DNA of 64,000 bases from Arthrobacter sp. Alg241-R88 (GCF_900537115.1 NZ_UNRG01000004.1:5-64004); one strand, 5' to 3'; counted from the first letter of the stretch, positions 1-9,250 are shown. Made by a program: numbers and translations. The notes: generated by a model not told the origin, from the sequence alone.

Positions 1-1
1 G

Positions 2-583
2 CGCACCGGCCGGACCCGCCGCAAACCCCATAACACCGGCGAACAGCGCATCTCCCGCTTTACGGACCCCATGGTCATGATCTCCGAACGACCGCCTGAG
101 GTCGAGGACCGTGCCGTGCCCGGCCACTGGGAAGGCGACCTGATCACCGGGACACTAAACCAGTCCGCCATCGCAACCCTGGTTGAACGCACCACCCGGT
201 ACGTGATGCTCGTGCATCTGCCCGCAGACCACACCGCTGAAACCGTCCGCGCCGGCCTCGTCAAGACCATGGCCACCCTGCCAGCACACCTGCGCGGCTC
301 ACTGACCTGGGACCAAGGCGCCGAAATGGCCGGACACCGATCCTTCACCATGGCCACCGACATGCCCGTCTACTTCTGCGACCCCGCAAGCCCCTGGCAA
401 CGCGGCTCGAACGAGAACACCAACGGGCTGCTGCGCCAGTACTTCCCCAAAGGCACCGACCTGTCCGTCTACGGGCCTGAAGATCTCGAGCACGTCGCCC
501 AGGAACTCAACGGCCGCCCACGCAAAACGCTCGGCTGGAAAACACCAGCCGAGCGCCTGCGCGATCTACTCTTGACTACTTAG
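2..583 (+). CDS. IS30 family transposase, C-terminal part (5' end outside window)
   Basis: The reading frame is open from base 2 with no start codon, so the gene begins before the window. The product is the catalytic part of an IS30-type DDE transposase, which cuts and joins the insertion sequence ends. The first Asp lies in GDLITG, the second in TWDQGAEM, and the Glu in the SNENTNGLLRQYFPKG block, the conserved IS30 C-terminal signature. All three catalytic residues are present and the frame ends at a normal stop, so nothing seen here shows that the element is dead. Whether the N-terminal DNA-binding half is intact cannot be judged. Confidence 0.93.
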   Translation, partial: RTGRTRRKPHNTGEQRISRFTDPMVMISERPPEVEDRAVPGHWEGDLITGTLNQSAIATLVERTTRYVMLVHLPADHTAETVRAGLVKTMATLPAHLRGSLTWDQGAEMAGHRSFTMATDMPVYFCDPASPWQRGSNENTNGLLRQYFPKGTDLSVYGPEDLEHVAQELNGRPRKTLGWKTPAERLRDLLLTT

Positions 584-591
584 CCACCAGC

Positions 592-621
592 AGTGTTGCA
601 ACGACCCATGGAATCCGCCTT
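592..621. repeat. probable right terminal inverted repeat of the IS30 element
   Basis: Just after the transposase stop the sequence reads gtgttgcaacgaccc, followed by an aatccgcc stretch. This resembles the ends of actinobacterial IS30 elements. The partner end lies outside the window, so the exact boundary and any target-site duplication cannot be fixed. Confidence 0.45.
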
Positions 622-657
622 TCGAAAAGGTGACCGGCCGCCGTCGTTCCCCACCCG

Positions 658-692
658 CCCCCTAGCCTCGCAAGCTCGGCCAGGGAACCCTG
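658..692 (+). repeat. dispersed 35-nt repeat, copy 1
   Basis: This stretch, with core cctcgcaagctcggcc then gggaaccctg, matches 61831-61865 at 33 of 35 positions. It lies between the insertion-sequence end and the 3' end of the minus-strand DUF3151 gene. A 10-bp palindrome, gtgggcccac, follows at 698-707. Function unknown; it could be part of a transcript end or a small dispersed repeat family. Confidence 0.6.
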
Positions 693-710
693 CGGGCGTG
701 GGCCCACATA

Positions 711-1133
711 TTAGGAGCCTTCGATGGCTGCTTTCGCCGTGGGGTCCGAGTCGTTCAGGAACTTCTCGATCCGTTCCGGCTCCTCCGCCTCACCAATCGC
801 CGCGGCAGCGCGCCCGAGGGAGTACAGCGCGCGGAGGAAGCCGCGGTTGGGCTCATGCTCCCACGGGATGGGGCCTACGCCGCGCCAGCCGTTGCGCCGA
901 AGCGAGTCCAGCCCGCGGTGGTAGCCCACGCGTGAGTAGGCGTAGGAATCGATGGTGCGTCCCTCGGCCCAGGCCTCTTCAGCCAGGACGGCCCACAGCA
1001 ACGAGGACGTGGGGTGCTTCTCCACCAGGTCCAGGGCTTCCTGGCCGGCTTCCAGCTGCTGGTAGACCTCCGTCTCGGCAGGCAGGAGCGTGGGTTCCGG
1101 GCCCATCAGGTTCTTGCGGAACTCGTCCGACAT
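711..1133 (-). CDS. DUF3151 family protein
   Basis: This 140-residue acidic cytoplasmic protein matches the actinobacterial DUF3151 family along its whole length. Recognisable blocks are LLWAVLAEEAWAEGRTI and a GWRGVGPIPWEHEPNRGFLR stretch near the C-terminus. No catalytic motif is evident and the family has no assigned function. Its start codon directly follows the stop codon of the fructose-bisphosphate aldolase gene, so the two are almost certainly co-transcribed, an association I recall as common in actinobacteria. No separate promoter or clear ribosome binding site is needed at this junction. Confidence 0.88.
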   Translation of the reverse strand: MSDEFRKNLMGPEPTLLPAETEVYQQLEAGQEALDLVEKHPTSSLLWAVLAEEAWAEGRTIDSYAYSRVGYHRGLDSLRRNGWRGVGPIPWEHEPNRGFLRALYSLGRAAAAIGEAEEPERIEKFLNDSDPTAKAAIEGS

Positions 1134-2153
<1,020 letters not shown>

Positions 2154-2313
2154 GCTGACTCCTATGCTGAGGTTCGTCTGTGGGCTGGTAACCCTGGAGT
2201 ACCGCTTACGGCTAGCACCATCCTAGTCATTACCGCGCTGGGAGTGCTGTGGGTTACGCCCCACCCGCACCGGCACGAGGGCTCGCAAGCGCGCCGCCCA
2301 TCCCGTTTGCCCG

Positions 2314-3000
2314 CTACACGTGCTGGTTAAACACGTGCCGGCGTACCCAGGCGTGCATGGCAATTGCGGCCGCCGAGGCCGCATTGATGGACCTGGTGGA
2401 ACCGAACTGCTCGATCGACAAAGTGGCGAGGGCCGCCTCGTGCACCTCAGGCGTGAGCCCGGGACCTTCCTGGCCAAACACCAGCACGCAGTCCTTGGGC
2501 AGTTCATAGGTCTCCAGCGGAACGGAGTCCGGGAAGATGTCTATCCCGATGATCGCCAGCCCCTCCCCCCGCGCCCACGCCACGAAATCGTCCACGGTGG
2601 GATGGTGGCGGACGTGCTGGTAGCGGTCGGTGACCATGGCGCCCCGGCGGTTCCACCGCCGTCGTCCGATGATGTGCACCTCCTTGGCGAGGAACGCATT
2701 CGCGGTGCGCACCACCGTGCCGATGTTGAGGTCGTGCTGCCAGTTCTCGATGGCGACGTGGAAGTTGTGCCGCCGTGAGTCCAGCTCCGCCACGATCGCG
2801 TCATGCTTCCAGTAGCGGTACTTGTCCAGCACATTGCGGCGGTCGCCGTCCGCGAGGAGGTCAGGGTCCCAATGGTCACCTTCCGGCAGCTCGCCTTCCC
2901 AGGGTCCGACGCCGACTTCCGGCTTTTCGCCCGGCGCCTCCGGGTGTTCCTGTCCAGATGCTGCAGGCGGTTCGGACGTCATACCGGGCGTTTGGTTCAC
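2314..3000 (-). CDS. SpoU/TrmH family RNA methyltransferase
   Basis: The product is a SPOUT-fold methyltransferase that uses S-adenosylmethionine to methylate ribose 2'-OH in tRNA or rRNA. The three SpoU motifs are present: an N-terminal NIGTVVRTANAF block, VLVFGQEGPGLTPEV, and FGSTRSINAASAAAIAM, which form the knotted cofactor site. The first 70 residues are an acidic, Pro-rich extension. The frame opens with GTG at 3000; a TAGTGT box ends 6 nt upstream, which suggests a leaderless transcript. An ATG at 2982 is the alternative start. Target nucleotide unknown. Confidence 0.88.
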   Translation of the reverse strand: MNQTPGMTSEPPAASGQEHPEAPGEKPEVGVGPWEGELPEGDHWDPDLLADGDRRNVLDKYRYWKHDAIVAELDSRRHNFHVAIENWQHDLNIGTVVRTANAFLAKEVHIIGRRRWNRRGAMVTDRYQHVRHHPTVDDFVAWARGEGLAIIGIDIFPDSVPLETYELPKDCVLVFGQEGPGLTPEVHEAALATLSIEQFGSTRSINAASAAAIAMHAWVRRHVFNQHV

Positions 3001-3052
3001 CCCTCAACACTAGACTGGACCTTTCGGGCTTTCATCACCGGCGGAGGTAGGC

Positions 3053-3883
3053 ATGGCAGAAGCGGACAAGGTCAAAGGGTCACCATCGGTGTACCGCAGC
3101 GGGCAGGACATCGAGTGCTGGCTGACGGACATGGACGGCGTCCTGGTCCATGAAAACCAGGCCGTGCCCGGCGCCGCCGAGCTGATCCAGCGGTGGGTGG
3201 ACACGTCCAAGCGCTTCCTGGTGCTTACCAACAACTCCATCTTCACCCCGCGCGACCTTGCCGCGCGGCTGCGTGCCTCCGGCTTGGAGGTTCCCGAGGA
3301 GAACATCTGGACTTCGGCCCTGGCCACCGCCCAGTTCCTCAAGGACCAGGTGGAGGGTTCCGGATCGGGGAACCGCGCCTACACCATCGGCGAGGCAGGA
3401 TTAACGACGGCGCTGCACGAGGCCGGCTTCATTCTCACCGACCAGGATCCGGACTTTGTGGTACTTGGCGAAACGCGCACGTATTCCTTCGAGGCCATCA
3501 CCACGGCCATCCGCCTCATCCTGGCCGGGGCACGGTTCATCGCCACGAATCCTGATGCCACCGGTCCTTCCAAGGACGGCCCGCTGCCGGCCACCGGCGC
3601 CATCGCAGCGCTCATCACCAAAGCCACGGACCGGGCACCCTACATCGTGGGCAAGCCCAACCCGATGATGTTCCGCTCGGCCATGAACCAGATCGACGCA
3701 CACTCCGAGACCACCGCCATGATCGGGGACCGGATGGATACGGACATCATCGCCGGCATGGAAGCGGGACTGCACACCGTCCTGGTCCTCAGCGGCATCA
3801 CCCAGCGCGAAGAGATCGGCTCGTACCCGTTCCGGCCCAACCAGGTGTTGAACTCCGTGGCGGACCTGAAGAACCAGATCTAG
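3053..3883 (+). CDS. HAD-IIA family hydrolase (NagD-like phosphatase)
   Basis: This 276-residue protein has the HAD phosphatase motifs: DMDGV at 26-30 with the nucleophilic Asp, LTNNS near 58-62, a GKPNP block near 200 and IGDRMDTDI near 223, which carries the metal-binding Asp residues. The long insert between motifs II and III is the C2 cap of subclass IIA, as in NagD and phosphoglycolate/4-nitrophenyl phosphatases. Substrate unknown, probably a small sugar phosphate or nucleotide. The start follows a strong ggaggt site. The stop is 8 nt from the convergent hydrolase gene. Confidence 0.9.
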   Translation: MAEADKVKGSPSVYRSGQDIECWLTDMDGVLVHENQAVPGAAELIQRWVDTSKRFLVLTNNSIFTPRDLAARLRASGLEVPEENIWTSALATAQFLKDQVEGSGSGNRAYTIGEAGLTTALHEAGFILTDQDPDFVVLGETRTYSFEAITTAIRLILAGARFIATNPDATGPSKDGPLPATGAIAALITKATDRAPYIVGKPNPMMFRSAMNQIDAHSETTAMIGDRMDTDIIAGMEAGLHTVLVLSGITQREEIGSYPFRPNQVLNSVADLKNQI

Positions 3884-3891
3884 GACCGGCG

Positions 3892-4932
3892 CTAAAAGAC
3901 CGTCACGCGCGATCCGCCGCGGGGCAGCGGGAAGTTCTCGTCCAGGAGCTCTTCAAGGATGGGGCGGTAGATGTTCGGGTTCCAGCCGGGGCTGGCGTGG
4001 GCGGGTACGGCCCCTTCCGTCTGAAGCTCGCTGGGGACCATGTTGTTCTTGAAGGCAACTGCCCAGGCTCCCACGGCTGTCTGGTAGCGCACGGTGCGGT
4101 CCCGGGGGTTGCCGATGTAGGCCATCTTGGCGCCGCCTATTTTGTCCGTGAACCGGGTGCCGTCGAAGTGGTAAATGTAGGCAGACTCCGACTGGACGAG
4201 CAGGCTGGATGGCGCGATGGGCGAGAGCTGTTCGAGTGTCTGGTCAAGGATCTGCCGCCACGTCCGTTCGTCTTTGTGGATGACCCTCTCCCCCAGTTCG
4301 TACCCGCCGCGGAAGGTGGACGGGAACCGGAAACCCCTTTCGTACAGGAACACCACGCCGTCGAACCAGCTTTGGTCCAGGACGTCGTGCTTGCTGTACG
4401 GGCTCGAGTCCAACACGATGAATTCCACCTCCACCCCATGGAGCTCCAGCAGCCGTGCGGCCACCTGGGTGGCCACCATTCCACCGAAGCTGTGCCCATA
4501 GAAAAACAACTTGGTCAGCTTTTGGGCGCGGACGTGCTCGATGACGGCGATGACAATCTCATCGATGTCCAGGCCGAGGTTGGAATAGCCGACGGCGGCG
4601 AGCCTGGCGCGCTTGTTCAGCGTGCCCCGGAGGGAGTTCAGGATCCACTGCCCCTCCTCCCAGCTGGTCTTATAGCCGGGGAAGAGGAACCAGCTGGCGT
4701 CGGGGTAGTACACATCAGCGAAGTCGTCGGGAACAGGGAGGATCCGGTTTACCTGGCGGGCGGACTGAACTTGGCGGGTGACCAGCATGTCTGCAGCAAG
4801 CAGGCCTGACATGCCTGCCCCGGCCAGGAAGCCCCGGCGTGAAAACTGCTTGAGGGCAGCGGCCTCCTGCAGCAGCCGGGCTCCAGAAGCCCCGCGCCGG
4901 TCCTGCGGATTTACTTCCCCCTCATATGGCAC
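3892..4932 (-). CDS. Tat-type exported alpha/beta hydrolase-like protein
   Basis: The N-terminus carries a twin-arginine motif, SRRGF at 31-35, followed by a short hydrophobic stretch, so the protein is probably exported folded by the Tat system and may stay attached to the membrane. FYGHSFGG at 145-151 is the nucleophile elbow (GxSxG, Ser148) of the alpha/beta hydrolase fold. Asp (IVLDSSPYS) and late His residues that could finish the triad are present but not proven. Length is 346 residues with a GTG start and no clear Shine-Dalgarno sequence. Substrate unknown; a lipase or esterase role is possible. Confidence 0.7.
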   Translation of the reverse strand: MPYEGEVNPQDRRGASGARLLQEAAALKQFSRRGFLAGAGMSGLLAADMLVTRQVQSARQVNRILPVPDDFADVYYPDASWFLFPGYKTSWEEGQWILNSLRGTLNKRARLAAVGYSNLGLDIDEIVIAVIEHVRAQKLTKLFFYGHSFGGMVATQVAARLLELHGVEVEFIVLDSSPYSKHDVLDQSWFDGVVFLYERGFRFPSTFRGGYELGERVIHKDERTWRQILDQTLEQLSPIAPSSLLVQSESAYIYHFDGTRFTDKIGGAKMAYIGNPRDRTVRYQTAVGAWAVAFKNNMVPSELQTEGAVPAHASPGWNPNIYRPILEELLDENFPLPRGGSRVTVF

Positions 4933-5001
4933 ACCACTACCGTAGGCACACTGGAAGTCACCGTCGCAAGAAGCCGCCGGTAACCTTTCAGTGACGCCGT
5001 A

Positions 5002-5652
5002 TCAGCTGGCAGCCTGTCCTTCGGCTGCCGGGATTGGGGCCGCGGTGTCCTGCTGGCGGCGCAGCATCTCCTGCCCGATGTCGTCGTACCTGGCCAGCAG
5101 GTCCGATCCCGGGAAAGCTGCCGGGTTGTCCAGGAGAGTGAAGAGGGTGTCGCTGGCAAGCAGCAGTTCCTCATCCGAGTACTCCTGCAGCGTGCGCCCG
5201 CACAGCACTTCGAGCCCGGTCAGATCCAACGGCGGGATCCCGGCTTCGCCAGGAGCGGCAGCCGGGTAGCCAAGGGCGCTGATGTCTGCAACGGCGCCGA
5301 CCGGAAAGCCGTCGAGGATTGTCAGGGGTTGGCCAGCGGAGCCTGAAGCTGCAGCCCATTCGTTTCCGGCGGGCGAAAGATCAAGGGAAACCCCTGCGCC
5401 GGAAATCCCGGTCAGGCTCCCGGTGTCGATGGCGTTGAGGTCACTGCGGAGGCCCGCCAGCGCCGAGGACTCCACCAAGGTAGCGCTGGAAAGCTCCACT
5501 CTGATGTGTGAACGGATTCCCATCCTCCTGATGCGGCGGATGATCTGGACAAGACCCGGACGGGAGTCCTGGTTCAGGCTCCCCTGGACATCGATGCAAA
5601 CAATGTCGGCAGGGACATCAAGGTTAACGAGGGCGTTTAATGCGCGGTCCAT
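5002..5652 (-). CDS. STAS-like domain protein
   Basis: Residues 1-90 look like a STAS (anti-sigma-factor antagonist) fold: a strand with IVCIDVQGSL, a helix, and SSATLVESSALAGL where such proteins often carry the phosphorylatable Ser. The C-terminal 80 residues (ELLLASDTLFTLLDN onward) are helical and not recognised. The ATG follows ttttttggag. The gene lies just downstream of the GAF-ANTAR gene on the same strand (85 nt gap), so both may act in one signalling branch. STAS assignment rests on pattern only and is moderate. Confidence 0.5.
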   Translation of the reverse strand: MDRALNALVNLDVPADIVCIDVQGSLNQDSRPGLVQIIRRIRRMGIRSHIRVELSSATLVESSALAGLRSDLNAIDTGSLTGISGAGVSLDLSPAGNEWAAASGSAGQPLTILDGFPVGAVADISALGYPAAAPGEAGIPPLDLTGLEVLCGRTLQEYSDEELLLASDTLFTLLDNPAAFPGSDLLARYDDIGQEMLRRQQDTAAPIPAAEGQAAS

Positions 5653-5737
5653 AGGTACTCCAAAAAAGGGTGTCTATGGCCGACGGCTCAACCTCGGTAA
5701 GCGTAACCTCCAGCACGAGTCAGGCACAAGCCGTTGG

Positions 5738-6505
5738 TCACGCGGTTTGGCCGGCCTGCCGCTGCCCGGGCTCCTGGTAATGCGTGCGCGTACCCGCACC
5801 CCCGACCGAGTCCACCAAGGATTTGGCGATATCCCGCAGCTTTGTGTTGCTGTTGCTGGAGGCTTCGGTGAGGATGCTGACCGCCGCCTCCTGGCTGCAC
5901 CTGTTCTGCGCCATCACAATGCCAATGGCGATGTCGATGATGGTCCGGGATTCCAGGGTTGCCCGGAGATTTGCGGCGCTGTCCGAGTGAAGCGAGAACC
6001 GCACCGCAAGCCTCAGTGCCTGGGAAATTTCCCGCGTATAGCCACGGGCCTTTGCGGTGGCACGGTCATCGAATTTATGGGGGACGTCGGAATACAGGTT
6101 CAGGGCAGCTTTCGCCTCGCCCTGCAGGTTGAAGGGCAGCGACAGAACTGACCGCAGTCCGTGCGATGCCACCGCTGACGCGTAGTCCGGTCCCCAGCGG
6201 TCTTCCTCGAAGAGGTCCGGAACGTGGACTTCGCGTTCCTCCTCTGCCGCAGTCAGGCAGGGGCCCTGGGACAAGGAGTACTGGATCTCGTCCACTTCCC
6301 GCGCAGAGTCGCTGCTCCAGCCAATCGTTGCCGCCTTGCGGTCCCGGAGCAGGGTGATGCCACAGAGTGCGTCGTCGCCGTCGCCAGCCATCTGATGAGC
6401 GGAGAACCGGGCCAGTTCGTTCAGGAAGTCCTCGAAGTCGGCACTTTCCAGAATGAGGTTCTGGATCTGGTCGGTCGCGCTTAAGGACTGTTGAGGGGGG
6501 AGCAT
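5738..6505 (-). CDS. GAF and ANTAR domain-containing regulator
   Basis: The product pairs an N-terminal GAF sensor domain (about residues 20-150) with a C-terminal ANTAR domain (about 165-240, containing TIIDIAIGIVMAQNRCSQEAA). ANTAR domains bind two-hexaloop RNA and prevent transcription termination, so this is probably a signal-dependent antiterminator. I chose the ATG at 6505 because ggaga lies at the right distance before it; an open frame continues to 6580 but has no such site. The STAS-like gene follows. The signal bound by the GAF domain is unknown. Confidence 0.85.
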   Translation of the reverse strand: MLPPQQSLSATDQIQNLILESADFEDFLNELARFSAHQMAGDGDDALCGITLLRDRKAATIGWSSDSAREVDEIQYSLSQGPCLTAAEEEREVHVPDLFEEDRWGPDYASAVASHGLRSVLSLPFNLQGEAKAALNLYSDVPHKFDDRATAKARGYTREISQALRLAVRFSLHSDSAANLRATLESRTIIDIAIGIVMAQNRCSQEAAVSILTEASSNSNTKLRDIAKSLVDSVGGAGTRTHYQEPGQRQAGQTA

Positions 6506-6582
6506 CGTGCACGTTCTCCGTACAGGGGAGTTAAGGGGATAACGCAAATGATAGGCCAGCCCCGCCTCGCGCTCCAACATCA

Positions 6583-6609
6583 GGGCCCGGGCACAGTGTG
6601 CCCGGGCCC
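6583..6609 (-). terminator. perfect hairpin, terminator of pyrE
   Basis: Arms gggcccgggcac and gtgcccgggccc flank a 3-nt centre, giving a 12-bp perfect stem just past the pyrE stop. There is no strong T run, as is common in actinobacteria. It also separates pyrE from the GAF-ANTAR gene. Confidence 0.8.
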
Positions 6610-6622
6610 CGTGTCGATGGGT

Positions 6623-7207
6623 CTAGGAAAGCCCGAGCTCATCCTTGCTGAAGGCGAACAGGTAGGGGACGCCGGTCTCCGCTTCGATCTTTTCCTTGGC
6701 CCCGGTATCCCGGTCAACGATGACGGCGACAGCCACAACGTTGCCGCCGGCTTTGCGGACGCCTTCCACGGCGGCCAGGGCCGAGCCGCCCGTGGTGGAG
6801 GTGTCCTCCAGGACAAGCACCTTGCGGCCTTCCACGGACGGGCCTTCCACCTGCCGGCCCATGCCGTAGGACTTCTGGGCCTTGCGGACCACAAACGCGT
6901 CAACGGCCCGCCCGGCGTCTGCGGCGGCGCGCATCACCGCGGTACCAACAGGATCGGCCCCCATGGTGAGTCCGCCTGCGCACTCGAAGTCGATCCCGGC
7001 GTCGTCCGCCAAGGCCAGCATGACCTGGCCCACGAGCTTGGAGGCCTCGTGGTGCAGCGTAATACGGCGGAGATCTATGTAGTAATCGGCTTCCGCTCCG
7101 CTGGACAGGATGACCTTGCCGCGGACGACGGCGAGTTCCTTGATCAGTTCGAGCAGGCGGGCGCGGGCGGCTGCAGCGTCTACTGCAGTCTCACTGGGGG
7201 AAGTCAT
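6623..7207 (-). CDS. pyrE: orotate phosphoribosyltransferase
   Basis: The enzyme makes orotidine-5'-phosphate from orotate and PRPP, the fifth step of pyrimidine synthesis. The PRPP-binding loop LVLEDTSTTGGSA is at 131-143. Residues YYIDLRR near 42-48 and the flexible loop GMGRQVEG near 115-122 also fit. At 194 residues it has the usual length for the bacterial type. It stands alone, not in a pyr cluster, and ends in a strong hairpin 14 nt beyond the stop. It is divergent from nadE with a short shared promoter region. Confidence 0.95.
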   Translation of the reverse strand: MTSPSETAVDAAAARARLLELIKELAVVRGKVILSSGAEADYYIDLRRITLHHEASKLVGQVMLALADDAGIDFECAGGLTMGADPVGTAVMRAAADAGRAVDAFVVRKAQKSYGMGRQVEGPSVEGRKVLVLEDTSTTGGSALAAVEGVRKAGGNVVAVAVIVDRDTGAKEKIEAETGVPYLFAFSKDELGLS

Positions 7208-7244
7208 GGACTCCAGTTTAGTGGGGGCCGGCCGGTGTGGATGG

Positions 7245-7274
7245 TTGAGGCCGATTGACAGGTCTGGCTAGGCT
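7245..7274 (+). promoter_or_regulatory. predicted nadE promoter, leaderless
   Basis: TTGAGG at 7245-7250 and TAGGCT at 7269-7274 are 18 nt apart. The -10 box ends 7 nt before the nadE ATG, so transcription would begin at or next to the start codon. No Shine-Dalgarno sequence is present. Inference from spacing only. Confidence 0.5.
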
Positions 7275-7281
7275 GGACCAC

Positions 7282-8136
7282 ATGCGCGAACTCCAGGCCA
7301 GCATCATTGAAGAAATGGGCGTTCAGCCCCGGATCGACCCCTCCGGGGAGGTGCGCAAGCGCGTCACCTTCCTGAAGGACTACCTGAAAGCCACCCACAC
7401 CAAGGGCTTCGTCCTGGGCATTTCAGGCGGCCTGGACTCGTCCCTGGCCGGAAAACTGGCCCAGCTGGCTGTCGAGGAGCTTGAGGCCGAAGGTGTGGAC
7501 GCGAACTTCGTGGCCGTACGCCTGCCCTATGGAGTCCAGCATGACGAGGAAGACGCCCAGGCTGCCCTGGACTTCATCCAGCCCAAAACCGAGTGGACGT
7601 TCAATATCTCGGCGGCTGTGGATGGCTTCGAGGATGAGTTCGAGAAGACCGTGGGCTCGGAGATCTCCGACTTCCACAAAGGCAACACCAAGGCACGCAC
7701 CCGCATGATCGCCCAGTATGCCCTGGCCGGGGAACACAACTATCTTGTCATCGGCACGGACCACGGCGCGGAGTCCGTCACCGGCTTCTTCACCAAATAC
7801 GGCGACGGCGGCGCGGACATCCTTCCGCTGTTTGGGCTGAACAAGCGGCAGAACCGCGCCTTGCTGGCCGAACTCGGCGCTCCCGCCCGCGTCTGGGAAA
7901 AGGTACCCACGGCGGACCTGCTGGACGACAAGCCGGGCCGCACCGATGAGGACGAACTGGGCCTGAGCTACGACCAGATCGACGATTACCTGGAAGGCCG
8001 GGACGTCCCTGAATCCGTTGCCGCCCTGATCGAAGAGAAGTACCTGCGTACCCGGCACAAGCGCACCGTCCCCGTCACCATTTTTGATACTTGGTGGAGG
8101 CACCAAGGCCCCGAAGAGCCACGCGCAGGGCTGTAG
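7282..8136 (+). CDS. nadE: ammonia-dependent NAD+ synthase
   Basis: The enzyme amidates deamido-NAD to NAD+ using ATP and ammonia, the last step of NAD synthesis. The P-loop SGGLDSS is at residues 48-54, and later blocks ([19 protein letters not shown], then [15 protein letters not shown]) are typical of the short NH3-dependent type without a glutaminase domain. Length is 284 residues from the ATG at 7282, chosen because MRELQ...IIEEMG is the usual family N-terminus. An in-frame start at 7255 is possible but unsupported by sequence conservation. The transcript is probably leaderless. Confidence 0.95.
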   Translation: MRELQASIIEEMGVQPRIDPSGEVRKRVTFLKDYLKATHTKGFVLGISGGLDSSLAGKLAQLAVEELEAEGVDANFVAVRLPYGVQHDEEDAQAALDFIQPKTEWTFNISAAVDGFEDEFEKTVGSEISDFHKGNTKARTRMIAQYALAGEHNYLVIGTDHGAESVTGFFTKYGDGGADILPLFGLNKRQNRALLAELGAPARVWEKVPTADLLDDKPGRTDEDELGLSYDQIDDYLEGRDVPESVAALIEEKYLRTRHKRTVPVTIFDTWWRHQGPEEPRAGL

Positions 8137-8164
8137 GAAATTCAGCTGTGTAGAAATTCAGCTG
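8137..8164 (+). repeat. short direct repeat after nadE
   Basis: The 12-mer gaaattcagctg occurs at 8137-8148 and again at 8153-8164, directly after the nadE stop. Probably the remnant of a small local duplication; no function is apparent. Confidence 0.6.
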
Positions 8165-8209
8165 GGAATTGAGGTCAGGGGCCGCTGAGCCTCCCCACTT
8201 TTGGGAAGC

Positions 8210-8249
8210 ACGACGGCGCGTCGCACCGGAAAGGGCGGCGCGCCGTCGT
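8210..8249. terminator. bidirectional hairpin between nadE and the IclR gene
   Basis: Arms acgacggcgcg (8210-8220) and cgcgccgtcgt (8239-8249) form an 11-bp perfect stem with an 18-nt loop. It lies between two convergent genes and can serve both. Confidence 0.75.
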
Positions 8250-8253
8250 CGTT

Positions 8254-8270
8254 CCCCCCGCAAAGGGGGG
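8254..8270. terminator. second small hairpin before the IclR gene end
   Basis: cccccc and gggggg at 8254-8259 and 8265-8270 flank gcaaa. It is immediately next to the larger hairpin and close to the IclR-gene stop, so it may add to termination on the minus strand. Confidence 0.5.
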
Positions 8271-8274
8271 AGAT

Positions 8275-9069
8275 TCAGCGCGGCCGGCTCCCCTTCCCGT
8301 CCCCGCTGAGCTGCTGGGTGATCCGGTGCGCCTCGGCCATCAGGAGCCCGCCCAGCTCCTCCTGCCGCTCGGGCTTGAAGCGCGGCTCTATACCGGTGAG
8401 GGAAAGGGCCCAGGCGGGCCTGCCTGAGGCATCAAACACCGCGGCGCCCATCCCCCAACTGCCTTCGAGGACCAGCCCCGGATTCACCGAGTAACCCAGC
8501 AGCCTGGTCTGTGCGAGGTTGGCCCGGACGAGTTCCTCCGTGTGCGCAGTGGCGAAAGCACCTGCGTGTCCAGCCCACCCCCTCAGCAAATCCTCCTGCT
8601 CGGCCTCGGGCAGGAACGCCATGATCGCGGTGCCCGCGGAGGCCACACCGAGGGGGAACCGGACGCCCTCGTGCAGCACAAAGGACCGGACCGGGAAGCT
8701 CCCCTCCTCACGCAGCAGGCATACCGTCTCGGAACCGCGGCGGATGGAGAAGAAGGCACTCTCGCCGGTGGCCTCGGCCAGCCTGCGGAGACTGGGCCGG
8801 GCAAGGTCCTCCAGCGGAAACCGCGCGGCAGCCACCGACCCCATGAGGAGCATCTCCGGGCCCAGCACCCAGTTCCCGCTGCCGGCGTCGTGATCCAGCA
8901 GCCCCTCCGATGCGAGGGAGGTGAGGAGTCGGTGGACGGTGGGCCTGGTAAGGCCGGATTCCCTCACCAGTGCGGACAGCGGCAGCCCCTCCGCACTGCG
9001 GCCCACAAGCCGCAGCAATCCGGCGATGCGGCTGACCACCTGGGCGCCCTGTACTGGCAAATTTGTCAT
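8275..9069 (-). CDS. IclR family transcriptional regulator
   Basis: The 264-residue protein has an N-terminal winged helix-turn-helix (residues 5-70, with LSALVRESGLTRPTVHRLLTSL as recognition region) and a C-terminal IclR effector-binding domain of GAF-like fold. It is divergent from a CoA-transferase/thiolase operon and probably controls it, as IclR proteins do for aromatic and acid catabolism. The ATG follows ggaggg. Two near-identical 15-bp palindromes lie in the shared intergenic region, one only 15 nt before this start, which suggests autoregulation. Effector unknown; a 3-oxoacid or a related acid is plausible. Confidence 0.9.
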   Translation of the reverse strand: MTNLPVQGAQVVSRIAGLLRLVGRSAEGLPLSALVRESGLTRPTVHRLLTSLASEGLLDHDAGSGNWVLGPEMLLMGSVAAARFPLEDLARPSLRRLAEATGESAFFSIRRGSETVCLLREEGSFPVRSFVLHEGVRFPLGVASAGTAIMAFLPEAEQEDLLRGWAGHAGAFATAHTEELVRANLAQTRLLGYSVNPGLVLEGSWGMGAAVFDASGRPAWALSLTGIEPRFKPERQEELGGLLMAEAHRITQQLSGDGKGSRPR

Positions 9070-9083
9070 TTATCCCTCCGGTT

Positions 9084-9098
9084 ATCCACATTATGGAC
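9084..9098. promoter_or_regulatory. operator-like palindrome 1 for the IclR regulator
   Basis: ATCCACATTATGGAC has TCCA/TGGA half-sites around a 5-nt centre. It shares the TCCACA..ATGGAC frame with the site at 9204-9218. It lies between the iclR-type start codon and its promoter, suited to autorepression. Confidence 0.6.
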
Positions 9099-9203
9099 TC
9101 CGGCAACACTACCGTCCACACTGTAAAACCAGCAGTTAGAGCCCGAATTTGTGGGCTTGACAGGCCTTTCAGCGCGCCCGTAGTGTCCTTTCCCAAGCCC
9201 CGC

Positions 9204-9218
9204 GTCCACAAAATGGAC
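9204..9218. promoter_or_regulatory. operator-like palindrome 2 upstream of the CoA-transferase operon
   Basis: GTCCACAAAATGGAC is a GTCCA-N5-TGGAC inverted repeat, 32 nt before the ATG of the CoA-transferase subunit A gene. It matches the first palindrome at 12 of 15 positions. Confidence 0.65.
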
Positions 9219-9250
9219 CACCATCGCGGGATTCTCAATGAGGAGGCGCC

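Noticed and set aside
9082..9090. Perfect DnaA box TTATCCACA
   Set aside because: It overlaps the IclR operator-like palindrome, stands alone and has no cluster or A+T-rich unwinding region, so it is explained by the palindrome.
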